A stretch of DNA of 64,000 nucleotides. Origin: Paenibacillus terrae. Its GTDB lineage: Bacteria; Bacillota; Bacilli; Paenibacillales; Paenibacillaceae. Both the position numbers and the translations under genes were made by a program. This document shows, one piece after another, positions 26,501-34,482 of this stretch. The first letter of the stretch is position 1. Each line of letters begins with the position of its first letter. The stretch spans positions 62,001 to 126,000 of the forward strand of contig NZ_JTHP01000001.1 in the NCBI RefSeq assembly GCF_000943545.1. Reading direction: 5' to 3'. The notes beneath the pieces were generated by a model. That model saw only the letters and a program-made list of their open reading frames with translations, did no database searches and was not told the DNA's origin.

Positions 26501-27103
26501 ATACCGCAATTCTCCTGAGGGCCCACCGCTTAAATAAATTTTGGGGATAATGCTTTTGTAGCTAGCAAATGTTTGAGCAAATGAGGCATACAGCTCGTCA
26601 TATTGTTTGCCAGTTCCGCTCCATAATGGGGAAAGGGCTTCGTTATTCACATAGCCGCTTTCGTCCTTGAACTGCATTTCATCTGCACTGCCCTTGCTCG
26701 ACAGCCAGCTTGGCAGCGGGATGTTGCAATCATCGCCCACATTTCCGCCGCACTTGTGCGTAGAAATGATGGGAACCCACTTCAGACCTACCTCTTTTAC
26801 AGCGTCTGCATAGGTCTTGTAATAGCTCCAATCGAACTGGTTATCTCCTGCACTCTCCACATAGCCCCACCAGACATCGGTGGTGATGGCATACACGCCG
26901 TTACTTTTCAGCGTTTGCAGTTGCTTTTTGAATGCGCCCCAGTCATTGATTTTCGCCAGCGGTCCCATAACGGAAGCCTGAAAATCATCAGCAACCGCGG
27001 CGCTTGCCGTATTGGAGGGTGAGCCAATGAAGGCGGTCAAAGACAGCACAAGGCTTAATAGAATCAGGCACCCTTTGTTCCATATACTTCGATACAAGGT
27101 CAA
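23510..27103 (-). CDS. Secreted beta/alpha-amylase multidomain enzyme
   Basis: 1197 aa from a TTG placed 9 bases after GGGGAGG; upstream ATG and TTG codons fall inside or against that site. Signal peptide 1-35 (cleavage after NTASA). GH14 beta-amylase ~36-455, with catalytic Glu198 (GGPSGELRYP) and Glu394 (RLNGENALP). Two near-identical CBM25 starch-binding modules (~461-538, ~571-646), a linker built from ~28-residue repeats (~646-730), and GH13 alpha-amylase ~734-1197 with catalytic residues in GLRVDTAKH, FTLGEIYSG and FIDNHDVKRF. This matches the P. polymyxa precursor known to be processed into separate beta- and alpha-amylases. Starch degradation outside the cell, under glucose repression through the cre box. 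Confidence 0.95.
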   Translation of the reverse strand: MTLYRSIWNKGCLILLSLVLSLTAFIGSPSNTASAAVADDFQASVMGPLAKINDWGAFKKQLQTLKSNGVYAITTDVWWGYVESAGDNQFDWSYYKTYADAVKEVGLKWVPIISTHKCGGNVGDDCNIPLPSWLSSKGSADEMQFKDESGYVNNEALSPLWSGTGKQYDELYASFAQTFASYKSIIPKIYLSGGPSGELRYPSYYPAAGWSYPARGKFQAYTETAKNAFRTAMNEKYGSLDKINAAWGTKLSSLSQINPPTDGGGFYTNDGYNSAYGKDFLSWYQSVLEKHLGVIGAAAHKNFDSVFGVRIGAKISGLHWQMNNPAMPHSTEQAGGYYDYNRLIEKFKDADLDLTFTALEMNDSGTAPNYSLPSTLVDTVSSIANAKGVRLNGENALPTGGSGFQKIKEKITKFGYHGFTLLRLNNLVNSDGSPTGEMNGFKQYIISKAKPGDNDGGTGNKVTIYYKKGFNSPYIHYRPAGGSWTAAPGVKMQDAEISGYAKITVDIGSASQLEAAFNDGNNNWDSNNTKNYSFSTGTSTYTPGNSGNAGTITSGAPSGTIPGDGGGTTNKVTVYYKKGFNSPYIHYRPAGGSWTAVPGVKMQDVEISGYAKITVDIGSASQLEAAFNDGNNSWDSNNTKNYLFSTGISTYTPGSNGAAGSIRTGAPSGGVLSVGTSTYTTNLNEFAGLIQTGALSGVSLNVGTSTYTPNSNGVEVTIQTEAPSGAFTPIDLGTLSKPTPLNTDWSKQSIYFIMTDRFSNGDPSNDNYGGFNSNNSDQRKWHGGDFQGIINQLDYIKNMGFTAIWITPVTMQKSEFAYHGYHTYDFYAVDGHLGTMDKFKELVGKAHDKNIAVMLDVVVNHTGDFQPGNGFAKAPFDKANWYHHNGDITGADYNSNNQWKIENGDVAGLDDLNQDNPDTANELKNWIKWLLNESGIDGLRVDTAKHVPKGFLKDFDQAANTFTLGEIYSGDPAYVGDYTRYLDAALDFPMYYTIKDVFGHDQSMRKIKERYSDDRHYRDAQTNGVFIDNHDVKRFLNDASGKPGVNYDKWPQLKAALGFTLTSRGIPIIYQGTEQGFSGGDDPANRENVVFNANHDLYQYIAKLNRVRNSHPALQNGSQKEKWADDSFYSFQRSKNGDEAIVLINNSWNSQTRTIGNFDNLSNGTRLTNQLSNDSIQINNGSITVTLAPKEVKVFTK
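24930..25720 (-). repeat. Duplicated CBM25 modules and ~28-residue linker repeats in the amylase gene
   Basis: Two ~230-base CBM25 segments are nearly identical in sequence (25490-25720 and 25165-25390). They are followed by copies of a ~28-residue unit: (V)GTSTYTP, a Gly/Asn-rich run, then I.TGAPSG. Four copies can be counted, the first between the two CBM25 modules and three in tandem after the second; the last ones have diverged. Confidence 0.85.
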
Positions 27104-27146
27104 AGCGATCATCCTCCCCAAAGCATAGTCTATTTCGACAACATTC

Positions 27147-27171
27147 TGTAAACGTTTACAAAATAATTATA
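27147..27171 (-). promoter_or_regulatory. Amylase promoter -10 with perfect cre box
   Basis: TGTAAACGTTTACA (27147-27160) is a perfect palindrome matching the CcpA consensus at all positions. On the minus strand a TATAAT -10 lies at 27171-27166, so the start point (~27159) falls inside the cre, the classical blocking position. Upstream, at 27174-27185, the near-palindrome GCAACCGATTGC lies in the -10/-35 spacer and resembles a LacI-family operator. The rest of 27186-27304 shows no gene. Confidence 0.85.
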
Positions 27172-27304
27172 AAGCAATCGGTTGCCCAAAAAGAAGAATT
27201 TATTGCACTCTCGAAGGGGAGAAATATGACTAATTCGCTAGTGACACCTTGTTATAGACAGACAAATGAATGCTCCTGTATATGATTCCAAACGTGTTTA
27301 AGTC

Positions 27305-27345
27305 AAAAAAAGCATAGGTCTAAAAATCAGACGTATGCCTTTTAG
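27305..27345 (-). terminator. Terminator of the xylosidase/glucuronidase operon
   Basis: On the minus strand AAAAGGCATACGTCT pairs with AGACCTATGCTTTTTT (two mismatches) around GATTTTT, followed by T residues. It lies ~110 bases past the GH67 stop. Confidence 0.75.
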
Positions 27346-27451
27346 GATTGTGCAAGATAAGCTGGAGACGACATTCCATACAGAAGTAGGTGAATTTGAG
27401 AGCTTGGGAGCCTCATTTATGCATGTATGCAGTGTTACACGGAGGACTATT

Positions 27452-29665
27452 TTAATAAATAGGGCGATTCTTCTGGTCAGCAATGCCGCTTTTACGGTAA
27501 AAATACGTATTGATCCGATCCCGCCACTCCTGAGCGTGCTCAGTTTGATGCTCCAGACGCTCTAGCACCTGTGCATAGATCGCCTCATCCAGATGATCCC
27601 TCAAACTAACCCATGTGTCTCTAAGGTTGGCCGCACGTTCCGCACCCTCAAAATGTGTATCATAAATGTGCTGAATGACAGTTTGACCAGAGTGGAGTAC
27701 GTGCGTATAAGGGACATGATGAAAGAACAATAGCAGCTCATCCGGGCAGGTTTCGGTAGATTCATAGATATCCGCTTGGGGAGAACAATATTGCCCGACA
27801 TAGCCCGTTCCAGTCGTGGTAGTGCGATCCACCCCGATACCACGGCAATCGGCAAAATGGTAGGTGCCCCACATCGAATATTCGTAGCCATCCACATCCG
27901 GCCCATAGTGGTGATCAGGACTGACCATCCAGCCGACCCCGAGAGGGGCGGTGTAGGACTCGTAGATATTCCACGAATCGAGCAGCATTTTTTTAATGGC
28001 AGGAACTAGATGTTTGCTATTGCCCGTATGGGAACGATTCCTATATCCGCCAAACGTCAGCCGAACCCACTCATCTGCGATTTCGTCTGCGGACAGCTCC
28101 GGGTCCCATGCCAACCGTCCGTAGCCGTACAGATTGGACTGGGCGAGCAAATGTCCGGTCCAGTTGGTGTCTGCCCCAATATTGGTTACAGCAGCGATCC
28201 CATAGTTAGTGTACTTGGTGGAGGAAGGGGAAGCAGGACTGCCATTGCTACCCAAAGAGCCGCTCACGATTCGCTTGATGGTGGAGCCTTTTCCCTGAGT
28301 ATAAGTGTCAAAATCCAGAACCTCCTTCCACTGCGGAACAAGGTAGCATAAATGCCGTTGCTGTCCTGTGTATTCTTGGGTAATCTGAAATTCCAGCAGT
28401 ACCTGAGTGGCTTGCAGCGCCCCGAACAGGGGGGAGACAGGCTCCCGCACCTGAAAATCCATGGGACCGTTTTTGATCTGTAAAATGACATTATCGCGGA
28501 ACAGCCCATCCAGCGGTTTAAAATAGTCAAAGGCCGCGCGAGCCCGATCCGTCTTGCGGTCGCGCCAATCCTGCTTGCAGTCGTAGACAAAGCAGCGCCA
28601 AATAATCCGTCCACCATAAGGCTGCAACGCATCTGCCAGCATGTTGGCTCCATCGGCGTGATGGCGTCCGTAGCTGAATGGACCGGGCCGATTCTCGGAA
28701 TCGGCTTTGACCACGAAGCCACCCAGATCGGGAACGGCGGCGTAAACCTCCCGGGCTTTGGCCCGCCACCATTCCGCTACACCGGGGTCTAGAGGATCGG
28801 CTGTGGTTAGTCCGCCGAGCTGCATAGGGCTGGCATAGTTAATGCTCAAGTAGATTTGGATGCCATAGGCTCGAAATATTGCAGCTAGCCTGGCTACGTC
28901 CGATAAATATTTGTCCGTAATCAGCTCGGTTTCTACTTGATGGACATTCACATTGTTAATGGATAACGACTGAATGCCGACAGATGCGAGCAGACGGGCA
29001 TAGTCCCTAAGGCGGTCCATATTTTTAGTTAAGGCATTATTTTCGTAAAAAATGGATGCCCCCGCATATCCCCGTTCAACACTGCCATCCATGTTATCCC
29101 AGTGATTGATCATGCGGATGGGATTAACCGGATTGGACAATACATCCAGAAACGGACCATCCGATGATTCGGATGATTTGCTGGTGGCTTGTAACGGTAG
29201 TTCGCCATCCAGTCTTCCTTGTAGCCAGCGCAGCAGATGAAAAACACCGTACAGCACGCCTGGGGCGGTCTGACCGGCGACCGTGACGTACGGCCCTTTT
29301 ATAGCATCATACGAAGCTGATTGTGCCGGGTTTATCATCTCAGTTCCACGAATTCGGTAGCCTTCTGCGTTCACATCAGCCTGTTCCTCTGCACTAAATC
29401 GTTCTGCCACCAGTGGATGGTCTTTAAATGTACCGAGTGCAATAAATGGCACATCTACAGGAACGTCGTTGATCTTCGGCTGCTGTCCGAACATGGAGGT
29501 CAATCCGCGTTGTAGCTCATTTGCAGCGGTTTGGAGCACTTCATCCCCTCCGGTGACCACGATAACATTGCACCATGCGGGCCGATTCTCTGCATGACTG
29601 CTGCGTGGATAATGGAGCCAAGCGTCATAGCCGTTCTCTTTTTGCACATCCATATGATTGCTCAT
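27452..29665 (-). CDS. aguA: GH67 alpha-glucuronidase
   Basis: 737 aa, near the usual ~680-700 of the family. AAGGAGG lies 7 bases before the ATG. GH67 stretches are plain: [63 protein letters not shown] (with the acidic pair used in catalysis), [20 protein letters not shown] and [23 protein letters not shown]. No signal peptide: a cytoplasmic enzyme that removes 4-O-methylglucuronic acid from the non-reducing end of aldouronic acids derived from glucuronoxylan. It is cotranscribed with the GH52 beta-xylosidase 33 bases upstream; uronic acid released can enter the uxu pathway encoded at the right end of the window. Confidence 0.94.
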   Translation of the reverse strand: MSNHMDVQKENGYDAWLHYPRSSHAENRPAWCNVIVVTGGDEVLQTAANELQRGLTSMFGQQPKINDVPVDVPFIALGTFKDHPLVAERFSAEEQADVNAEGYRIRGTEMINPAQSASYDAIKGPYVTVAGQTAPGVLYGVFHLLRWLQGRLDGELPLQATSKSSESSDGPFLDVLSNPVNPIRMINHWDNMDGSVERGYAGASIFYENNALTKNMDRLRDYARLLASVGIQSLSINNVNVHQVETELITDKYLSDVARLAAIFRAYGIQIYLSINYASPMQLGGLTTADPLDPGVAEWWRAKAREVYAAVPDLGGFVVKADSENRPGPFSYGRHHADGANMLADALQPYGGRIIWRCFVYDCKQDWRDRKTDRARAAFDYFKPLDGLFRDNVILQIKNGPMDFQVREPVSPLFGALQATQVLLEFQITQEYTGQQRHLCYLVPQWKEVLDFDTYTQGKGSTIKRIVSGSLGSNGSPASPSSTKYTNYGIAAVTNIGADTNWTGHLLAQSNLYGYGRLAWDPELSADEIADEWVRLTFGGYRNRSHTGNSKHLVPAIKKMLLDSWNIYESYTAPLGVGWMVSPDHHYGPDVDGYEYSMWGTYHFADCRGIGVDRTTTTGTGYVGQYCSPQADIYESTETCPDELLLFFHHVPYTHVLHSGQTVIQHIYDTHFEGAERAANLRDTWVSLRDHLDEAIYAQVLERLEHQTEHAQEWRDRINTYFYRKSGIADQKNRPIY

Positions 29666-29698
29666 ATTCGATCCTCCTTGTGCAGATGAAGGTCCGTC

Positions 29699-31894
29699 TC
29701 AGGCATGCTGCTCCTGCTCCATATGCTGCGGTAAGGTTAGGCAATTGCTCTTGCCTTCATACAGCCATAAAATAGCGGTGACTCCGCGTGGGTAATATTT
29801 GCTGCCGTGGGCAACGCCTGAGAGCATTTGGTCGCTCCAGCACCAATAGGATTCCTCAGGGTGAAGGAGCCAAGAGACATGGGCAGCATCCGCGGCTTGC
29901 CCTGCTTCATCCCAAGGGAACTCCAGCAGCTCGCGGGCAATGAACTGGGACAGGTAGATTTTACTCAGCCAAGAGTTGTTACTGGTCGAGGACAGCTTCC
30001 AGCCTCCATCTTCGAACAGGCAAACTCCCGGTGCCAGCACCGTTTCCAACTGGCGTCGAAGGGCCTGTATATATCCGCCAAACCGCCCATTGAGTTGAAG
30101 GGCCTCCTCGCATCCTGTGAAGTAAGGGAAGATCAGCCCCTCAATAGCGGGGATAATCTGTGAATCATTCCCCTCTTGAATGACCGCAGGGATATATCCC
30201 TTATCTGTCATCTGCACCGTGATCGCTACTGCGCATTTGTCCGCCTGTGAGCCAGCTTCCCGTGAAAGGGTATTGAGTCCTTCCGAGGCAAAAAGCTTCT
30301 CCAGCGCAATATATACCGCCCAGCATTTGCTGCCCAAATAGATGTTGTTGCGGGACTGCCCCAAAGAAACGTCCAGACTATCGTAGGTCGTAATTTCCGC
30401 GCCGCCCTGCGTTCTGGTGCTGTCCAAGCCCATTAAGCCGTTTCGGTGCGACGGATCAGGGTGATCCCGTTGTAACATGCTGGCGAAGCATTCACGCAAA
30501 ACGGGCAGCATACGTGTCGTAAACGCCCGATCCTGTGTCTGTTCGATATATACCGTGGCGCAGCATAGCCAGTTTACCAGCTCCTCGTGGCTCATGTAGG
30601 AGAAGCAGTCGTCAATCCCTGCCAGCTCATACGCGGAGTACCCCGGACGGGAAAATACATTAGCTACGCCCATATCATGCGTAAACGTGATGCCGCCTGG
30701 ATAGGTCTGTTCCTCGGTCGGGAATCGTACCTCATCGCGGTAGCTGTACCGTTTTACAAACCACTCCAGTTCGTTGCGTACCGTCCACGGGTTCAAAATC
30801 AACTCAAAGTAAAGCTGATCTGCCGTTAAATCCAGCGTATTCATCATCCGATATTCGCCTTCATTGACAATCCAGATCGGTTCTCCATCCGCTTGCTGGC
30901 TGAGCAATTGGGTACTGCCGTAGTAGCTGTGGATCGCCTGTGCGAGCATAAATTCCTGATCCTTGCTCAAGCCTGCCGACTCGATCCAGTGATTCGCCTG
31001 GATACAGGATGCCTTCAGGGCTGTAAAATGCTCCAAGGCATAGCCCGCCACGTCTTCAATATCCGTGAACAGCCGGGTGTAATAATACGCTGTGTCGATA
31101 CCTGTAGTGACGATGCCGCCCCGGTAAAAACAGACGGCAAAGGAATACGTGCGCTTCTCGCCTGCGGGAACGTCCATCAGGAGCGCAGCCGTTCCACCCA
31201 GGCCGAAGGATAAGTTCTCGGCAATCGACTCCCCAAGCAGCTTCTCCAGCGTAAATCCACAGGCAGGTACCGCTTCACTGCTGTTAGTCACAATGGCCGT
31301 GCTGCGCCCTTGTCCGACGCCCGTGATTTTTCCCAACGTCCCGACATTCAACCCCGCAGCTTCCCCGCGCGGGTCTTCGCCAACAATGCGCATGCCGCTG
31401 TACGGATCACTGCCCTGATAGCCGAAAAAGGCTTTCCGCGCAGCCGTTCCCTGCGTGTTATCAATCGTAAGCTCGGCAAATACCGCCGGAACCAGCGCAG
31501 CCCGCAGCTCATCTACATCCGCTTTCCCCGGTTCTGGAACCGGACGGACAGGAGAATACAGCCGGAACGTCAAATCTCCGGCGCTCCATGTATCTGTGCC
31601 AGCTTTTAGCTCACGGGTAATGGCTTGATCGGCAAAGGGAACAAGCTGTGGCTCCGTTCGTTTATCCTTTTTCTCCACATCGTATCGGGCGCTTTCGTCC
31701 TGTGCGGCTGCAAAAAAGGGGAGCGCCTCATAGACCTCGCCGTCTCTGGATTGCAGCCCGATATATACATTTTCATCCGCGGGCTTGCCTAGCTCCAAGC
31801 CGAGTCCACCCCGATTACCCTTGAACCCGAGTGTAAAGCTGGAAAAGGCACCGACAGGTGAGTGTTGCGTGTTATAAAATATATTTTTCGTCAT
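29699..31894 (-). CDS. GH52 beta-xylosidase
   Basis: 731 aa. The start has GAAAGGGG upstream and the protein opens KNIFYNTQHSPVGAFSSFTLGFKGNRGG, the GH52 signature. The nucleophile equivalent is in PIWIVNEGEYRMM (Glu around 342) and the acid/base in YDSLDVSLGQ (Asp around 505), matching Glu335 and Asp495 of the Geobacillus enzyme. No signal peptide; it cleaves short xylo-oligosaccharides inside the cell. First gene of a two-gene operon with the GH67 alpha-glucuronidase, divergent from an AraC-family regulator. No xylanase or xylan-oligomer transporter is directly linked, although the CUT1 importer at 14-21 kb is a candidate. Confidence 0.93.
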   Translation of the reverse strand: MTKNIFYNTQHSPVGAFSSFTLGFKGNRGGLGLELGKPADENVYIGLQSRDGEVYEALPFFAAAQDESARYDVEKKDKRTEPQLVPFADQAITRELKAGTDTWSAGDLTFRLYSPVRPVPEPGKADVDELRAALVPAVFAELTIDNTQGTAARKAFFGYQGSDPYSGMRIVGEDPRGEAAGLNVGTLGKITGVGQGRSTAIVTNSSEAVPACGFTLEKLLGESIAENLSFGLGGTAALLMDVPAGEKRTYSFAVCFYRGGIVTTGIDTAYYYTRLFTDIEDVAGYALEHFTALKASCIQANHWIESAGLSKDQEFMLAQAIHSYYGSTQLLSQQADGEPIWIVNEGEYRMMNTLDLTADQLYFELILNPWTVRNELEWFVKRYSYRDEVRFPTEEQTYPGGITFTHDMGVANVFSRPGYSAYELAGIDDCFSYMSHEELVNWLCCATVYIEQTQDRAFTTRMLPVLRECFASMLQRDHPDPSHRNGLMGLDSTRTQGGAEITTYDSLDVSLGQSRNNIYLGSKCWAVYIALEKLFASEGLNTLSREAGSQADKCAVAITVQMTDKGYIPAVIQEGNDSQIIPAIEGLIFPYFTGCEEALQLNGRFGGYIQALRRQLETVLAPGVCLFEDGGWKLSSTSNNSWLSKIYLSQFIARELLEFPWDEAGQAADAAHVSWLLHPEESYWCWSDQMLSGVAHGSKYYPRGVTAILWLYEGKSNCLTLPQHMEQEQHA

Positions 31895-31992
31895 ATAATG
31901 AAACCCCTTTCAATATAAAGAGTGACTTTCAGATACAAAAGTATTTTGCAGCATCCTCATATAGAGCCTAGCATGCTAAGGTTCAGGGAACC

Positions 31993-32028
31993 ATTGTCAA
32001 ATCGCGCCATCATTTATCCAAATCGCGC
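31993..32028. promoter_or_regulatory. Direct-repeat operator and -35 of the xylosidase promoter
   Basis: CAAATCGCGC occurs at 31998-32007 and again at 32019-32028, exactly 21 bases apart (two helical turns), the spacing typical of AraC-family activator sites. On the minus strand the proximal copy abuts a TTGACA -35 (31998-31993). The divergent AraC gene starts ~48 bases away, so this is its likely binding site. Confidence 0.65.
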
Positions 32029-32075
32029 TAAAAACGATATACTGGAGTAAAACCATCAACGTCAGGAGGGGAAGC

Positions 32076-33017
32076 ATGTCGTCACCACGTTTACCGAACC
32101 GCCCAGAGCCTACAGACCTTACGGCTACTGGAGAGGAGTACTTTTTTCCCGATGTACGAACGACGGTCAATCTGTTTGCCATCCATACGCGAAGAGTCGG
32201 AAGGGAATGGAGCTACCCGCCACATACGCATCCTCAATATGAAATTAATATCGTGCTTGCAGGAGAGCAGGTGATGGTGGTGGATGGCCGCAGCTATACA
32301 CAACGGCAAGGTGATCTGGTGCTGCTGCGACCGGGAATTGTTCACTCCAGCTACAGCAGCGGGGAGGGCTTTACGTATTTTTGCATGCATTTCGACATTG
32401 ATGACAAGCTGTTCCTCTCGTTACTGAGCCGACTGGAGCAGGTATTGTTTCCAGCTGAAGGTGCGGTGGCGAGGCAGATAGGACCCGCGCTGGATAAGTT
32501 GCTCGAACTTTCCACACCCAATGCAGAACAAGCAGGGGATTCGGTGGCCAAGCGTATGCGGATTCAATCTGCCGTATTTGAGCTGTTCGCTACGTTATGG
32601 GAGGCGGTATCCAGCGAAGCGGCGCATCTGCCGGGGCGCGGATACGTGCAGGCTGAGCTTGCCCATCAGATTGCCAGCCGACTTCAAGGCAGGGTGAATC
32701 AGCATTTTGGACAAATCGACTCTGTAGAAAAGCATGATGGGATTGAAGGCATTTCATCGGAATTAGGGATTAGCGTTTCCCATTGTAATCGTGTATTTCG
32801 TAGTGTTTTTGGTGTATCTCCCCGTGTGTATCTGTCTGGTCTTGTCCTGCACGAGGCTAAGTTGCTATTGGCTGATCCGCAATGGACGGTGCAGCAAATT
32901 ACCGATATGCTCGGCTATGGAAACATTGCCCATTTTAGCAGGCAGTTCAAACGATGGTCCGGTCAGTCGCCGACATCCTACCGTAAAAGCACTGTGCAGG
33001 AAAGCCCATCCGATTAA
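32076..33017 (+). CDS. AraC-family regulator with cupin sensor domain
   Basis: 313 aa, with AGGAGGGG upstream of the ATG. The N-terminal ~150 residues form an AraC-type cupin (WSYPPHTHPQYEINIVLAGEQVMVVDG, YTQRQGDLVLLRPGIVHSSY), the C-terminal ~100 a double HTH (GISSELGISVSHCNRVFRSVFGVSPRVYL; WTVQQITDMLGYGNIAHFSRQFKRWSG). It is divergent from the GH52-GH67 operon, and a 21-base-spaced direct repeat in the shared 181-base gap fits it as the xylan-oligomer-responsive activator of that operon. The effector is inferred. Confidence 0.9.
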   Translation: MSSPRLPNRPEPTDLTATGEEYFFPDVRTTVNLFAIHTRRVGREWSYPPHTHPQYEINIVLAGEQVMVVDGRSYTQRQGDLVLLRPGIVHSSYSSGEGFTYFCMHFDIDDKLFLSLLSRLEQVLFPAEGAVARQIGPALDKLLELSTPNAEQAGDSVAKRMRIQSAVFELFATLWEAVSSEAAHLPGRGYVQAELAHQIASRLQGRVNQHFGQIDSVEKHDGIEGISSELGISVSHCNRVFRSVFGVSPRVYLSGLVLHEAKLLLADPQWTVQQITDMLGYGNIAHFSRQFKRWSGQSPTSYRKSTVQESPSD

Positions 33018-33076
33018 AAATATGTATACTAATAAAATAGTTATGATATAATCCTCACAAAGGAGCTGAGAATTGT

Positions 33077-33784
33077 ATGATTTTACATCAAAAACGTGTC
33101 GTCGTCATTGGCGGCAGTGCAGGTATAGGACTGGCAACAGCAATAGAAGCAGCAAAGCAGGGAGCGAGTATCGTAATTGCTGGGCGTTCTGCGGAGAAAT
33201 TGGAGCAGGCGAAGAAAGTTATCCCTGCGGAATCGGTGGAAACCTTCCAACTGAATAATCAGAAGGAAGAGGAAGTGCAGGCATTTTTTGAAAAGGTCGG
33301 CGCATTCGACCATCTGTTTACACCAGGCGCGAGCTACACACGTGGTCCGATCACGATTGATACGGAAATGGCGAAGACTCCGTTTGAAGGGAAATTCTGG
33401 CCGCAATATTTCGCTGCCAAGCATGCGGTTCCGCATATTTCCAAGGAAGGCTCCATCGTCCTCATGTCTGGAGCATTCAGCCAGCGGCCGATGGGCTTTG
33501 GCGCTACATACGGGGCGGCTAACGGCGCAATCGAAAGCTTGGGTAAAGCTTTGGCGGTAGAATTGGCTCCGGTACGGGTCAATGTTGTATCTCCCGGCAC
33601 CATCTGGAGAGATGGCCCCGAGGGCGAACAGCGGGCGCAAGCTTTTGAGGAATACAAGGAAGTAACCTTGCTCCATCGGGTGGGTTATAACGAGGAAATC
33701 GCGCATACCGTGTTGTATCTGATGACGAACAAGTTCACCACCGGAAGCGTGCTGTTCCCGGATGGCGGCTACACGCTGATCTAA
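33077..33784 (+). CDS. SDR-family oxidoreductase with an altered active site
   Basis: 235 aa. The Rossmann fold is intact (VVVIGGSAGIGLA, residues 8-20), followed by AGRS, a GAFDHLFTPGASY region and VNVVSPGTIW. The catalytic serine (Ser132 or 136) and Tyr146 (GATYGAAN) are present, but the invariant lysine of YXXXK is Asn150. Some SDRs keep structure while losing or changing activity at this site, so function is uncertain: a redox enzyme with unusual chemistry, or a nucleotide-binding protein. AAAGGAG precedes the ATG. Single gene between two terminated units. Confidence 0.85.
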   Translation: MILHQKRVVVIGGSAGIGLATAIEAAKQGASIVIAGRSAEKLEQAKKVIPAESVETFQLNNQKEEEVQAFFEKVGAFDHLFTPGASYTRGPITIDTEMAKTPFEGKFWPQYFAAKHAVPHISKEGSIVLMSGAFSQRPMGFGATYGAANGAIESLGKALAVELAPVRVNVVSPGTIWRDGPEGEQRAQAFEEYKEVTLLHRVGYNEEIAHTVLYLMTNKFTTGSVLFPDGGYTLI

Positions 33785-33802
33785 TTCCAAGCCACACGCA
33801 AT

Positions 33803-33872
33803 CAACAGGTAGGAAACCTGTTTTCTAAACAAAAACCGGTCTAACACGTAGCATCGTGTTAGCCGGTTTTCT
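33803..33872 (+). terminator. Tandem terminators after the SDR gene
   Basis: A first hairpin (AACAGGT/ACCTGTT then TTTTC, ~33804-33825) is followed by a stronger one, AAAACCGGTCTAACACG with CGTGTTAGCCGGTTTT (33831-33870). Confidence 0.88.
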
Positions 33873-34038
33873 TTGGCTTTAGGGTATCAAGTCCTTCTGT
33901 ATAGCAGTTCTCTTTACCGTCATAGTTTTACATGGTAATATTCGATTGTTGGATATAATTCAAAGTCATTGTCTGAATAGATGATAAAAAATAAAGTATA
34001 TATGCAATATAACCTTGTATTTAAGGAGTAGATTACCT

Positions 34039-34482
34039 ATGGACCAAGTGGATCATAAAATTTTGTTATGTCTACAAAACCAGGCACGCATCTCCATGAC
34101 CGAGCTGGGCAAGGAGGTTGGACTTTCCCAGCCCGCTGTCACGGAAAGAGTAAGGCGCATGGAGGATAAAGGCATTATCACTGGATATCGGGCCATGGTT
34201 TCACATGAAAAAGTCGGAAAGCCGATCATGGCCCATGTGCTCGTGCATACGAATCAATGCAATTCATTTGTTGAGTTTTGTCAATCTGCACCTGAGGTCA
34301 TTGAGTGCCATCGAATTAGCGGTGAGCAAAATTATTTACTTAAGGTTATGGTCGAATCCATGCTTAAGCTGGAGCAATTCGGGGATGAGTGCGGAAAGCA
34401 CGGTCACTCTACCACGTTAATTGTCTTATCCTCGCCTGTAGAGCTTAAACATGTAACTCCCGCTTTATTAGACCCTTTTTGA
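34039..34482 (+). CDS. Lrp/AsnC-family transcriptional regulator
   Basis: 147 aa. The ATG has AAGGAG 10 bases upstream; earlier in-frame codons lack a site. The N-terminal HTH (MDQVDHKILLCLQNQARISMTELGKEVGLSQPAVTERVRRMEDKGII is the typical arrangement; motif at ~5-50) is followed by an RAM/AsnC effector domain (~65-145). The protein usually forms octamers and responds to an amino acid. Its 3' end overlaps the convergent serine hydrolase gene by 15 bases, so neither has room for a terminator between them. Target genes unknown. Confidence 0.9.
   Translation: MDQVDHKILLCLQNQARISMTELGKEVGLSQPAVTERVRRMEDKGIITGYRAMVSHEKVGKPIMAHVLVHTNQCNSFVEFCQSAPEVIECHRISGEQNYLLKVMVESMLKLEQFGDECGKHGHSTTLIVLSSPVELKHVTPALLDPF

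Noticed and set aside
32091..33847. Long minus-strand frames opposite the AraC and SDR genes, including 254 codons at 33083-33847
   Set aside because: Antisense shadows without ribosome binding sites; the plus-strand genes have full domains and good starts.
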